Shown here: positions 5,850 through 6,317 of the stretch, piece by piece | Layout of the letters: the number at the start of each line of letters is the position of its first letter | How positions within the stretch are numbered: position 1 is the stretch's first letter | Source of the DNA: Planctomycetota bacterium | Lineage (GTDB): Bacteria > Planctomycetota > Brocadiia > SM23-32 | DNA length: 6,317 bases | Direction of reading: 5' to 3' | Assembly: GCA_018334735.1 (NCBI GenBank) | Contig: JAGXLK010000153.1 | Location: 1 to 6,317, forward strand | Notes under the pieces: generated by a model | The model's database searches: none | Told to the model about the DNA's origin: nothing | What the model saw: only the letters and a program-made list of their open reading frames with translations | Translations under genes and position numbers: made by a program

Positions 5850-6317
5850 ATGGCACAGAAGAAAACGCGGACCTGGCCGGGTCTGATCCGTCGAGTGGCC
5901 CAGAGTGTGGCTTTTTTGTTGTTTCTGATTTTTGTCGTCAGCGCTCCCGTGATTCTTGCGGGCGGAAACCGCTGGGGTTTTATGCGACTGAGTCCGCTGA
6001 GCGGAGCCGGTGCGAGTCTTTCGGTCTGGCGAGTTATTTTCGCTTTCTGGCCTGCAGCTGTGTTGTTAGTGGCGGCTATCTTCCTGGGCCGCTACTTTTG
6101 TGGCTGGATTTGCCCTCTCGGGACAACGTTGGATTTGTGGGACTTGATTATTGCACCGTTTCGTTCCACAGGACAGGATGACGAAGGGGGCGATGAGCAC
6201 GACAATGACGACTTCAAAGCGTTGCGATCCCGGCGGCTGAAATATTATATCCTCGTGGTTTGCGGCACGACAGCGATCTTCGGTCTTTCCCTGTTTGGGC
6301 TTTTCGACCCCCTGAGT
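5850..6317 (+). CDS. Membrane-bound 4Fe-4S binding protein, NapH/YccM/NosR-like (3' end missing)
   Basis: The frame runs from ATG 5850 to the window edge with no stop, giving 156 residues. A short basic N-terminus (MAQKKTRTWPGLIRR) precedes a first membrane segment at about 18-37, a second at about 60-80, then GRYFCGWICPLGTTLD (80-95). That is the FCGWxCPxG signature of the Fer4_5 (PF12801) polyferredoxin group, with Cys84 and Cys88. An acidic linker (109-122, mostly Asp/Glu) and a third membrane segment (about 131-152) lead to LFDPLS at the edge, again typical of the group. Relatives such as NapH, YccM and the C-terminal part of NosR pass electrons through the membrane, and further CxxCxxCxxxC ferredoxin clusters would be expected beyond the window. 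The electron partner cannot be told from this fragment. The gene is separated by 310 bases from the carbohydrate genes and is probably a different transcription unit. Confidence 0.85.
   Translation, partial: MAQKKTRTWPGLIRRVAQSVAFLLFLIFVVSAPVILAGGNRWGFMRLSPLSGAGASLSVWRVIFAFWPAAVLLVAAIFLGRYFCGWICPLGTTLDLWDLIIAPFRSTGQDDEGGDEHDNDDFKALRSRRLKYYILVVCGTTAIFGLSLFGLFDPLS

Overview
The window reads as bacterial chromosome from a Gram-negative-type organism, most likely of the PVC assemblage (Kiritimatiellota, Lentisphaerota, Planctomycetota or Verrucomicrobiota). This is an inference from gene content: a DUF4838 protein, a Gfo/Idh/MocA oxidoreductase of the type common in those phyla, a right-handed beta-helix protein with a DUF1565-like opening, and a lipid A disaccharide synthase. 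The base composition is moderately GC-rich by eye. No rRNA, tRNA, CRISPR array, transposase or complete mobile element is visible.

Layout, all on the + strand. (1) Positions 1-1203 hold the 3' part of a DUF4838 (glycosidase-like) protein whose start lies outside the window. (2) Positions 1204-1321 are a 118-base gap containing a perfect 12-bp palindrome and a Shine-Dalgarno site. (3) Positions 1322-5539 are a tight three-gene run: a Gfo/Idh/MocA oxidoreductase, lpxB, and a 615-residue beta-helix protein. Each junction is stop, one codon, start, and all three genes share one reading frame. (4) Positions 5540-5849 are a 310-base gap with a doubtful micro-ORF, a short repeat-like motif and a weak promoter candidate. 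(5) From 5850 to the right edge runs the 5' part of a membrane 4Fe-4S (NapH/YccM/NosR-like) protein.

How they may work together: the DUF4838, oxidoreductase and beta-helix genes look like parts of a carbohydrate-degradation locus. The odd member is lpxB, a lipid A biosynthesis gene placed between the oxidoreductase and the beta-helix gene with only 3-base gaps. Either it is carried along by co-transcription, or the oxidoreductase and LpxB share a role in making a modified glycolipid; Gfo/Idh/MocA enzymes (GnnA) sit beside lpxA/lpxB in bacteria that make diamino-sugar lipid A. The 4Fe-4S gene after the second gap is probably a separate transcription unit. I see no clear undescribed system; the lpxB placement, the changed LpxB motifs and the leaderless beta-helix protein are the points most worth a second look.
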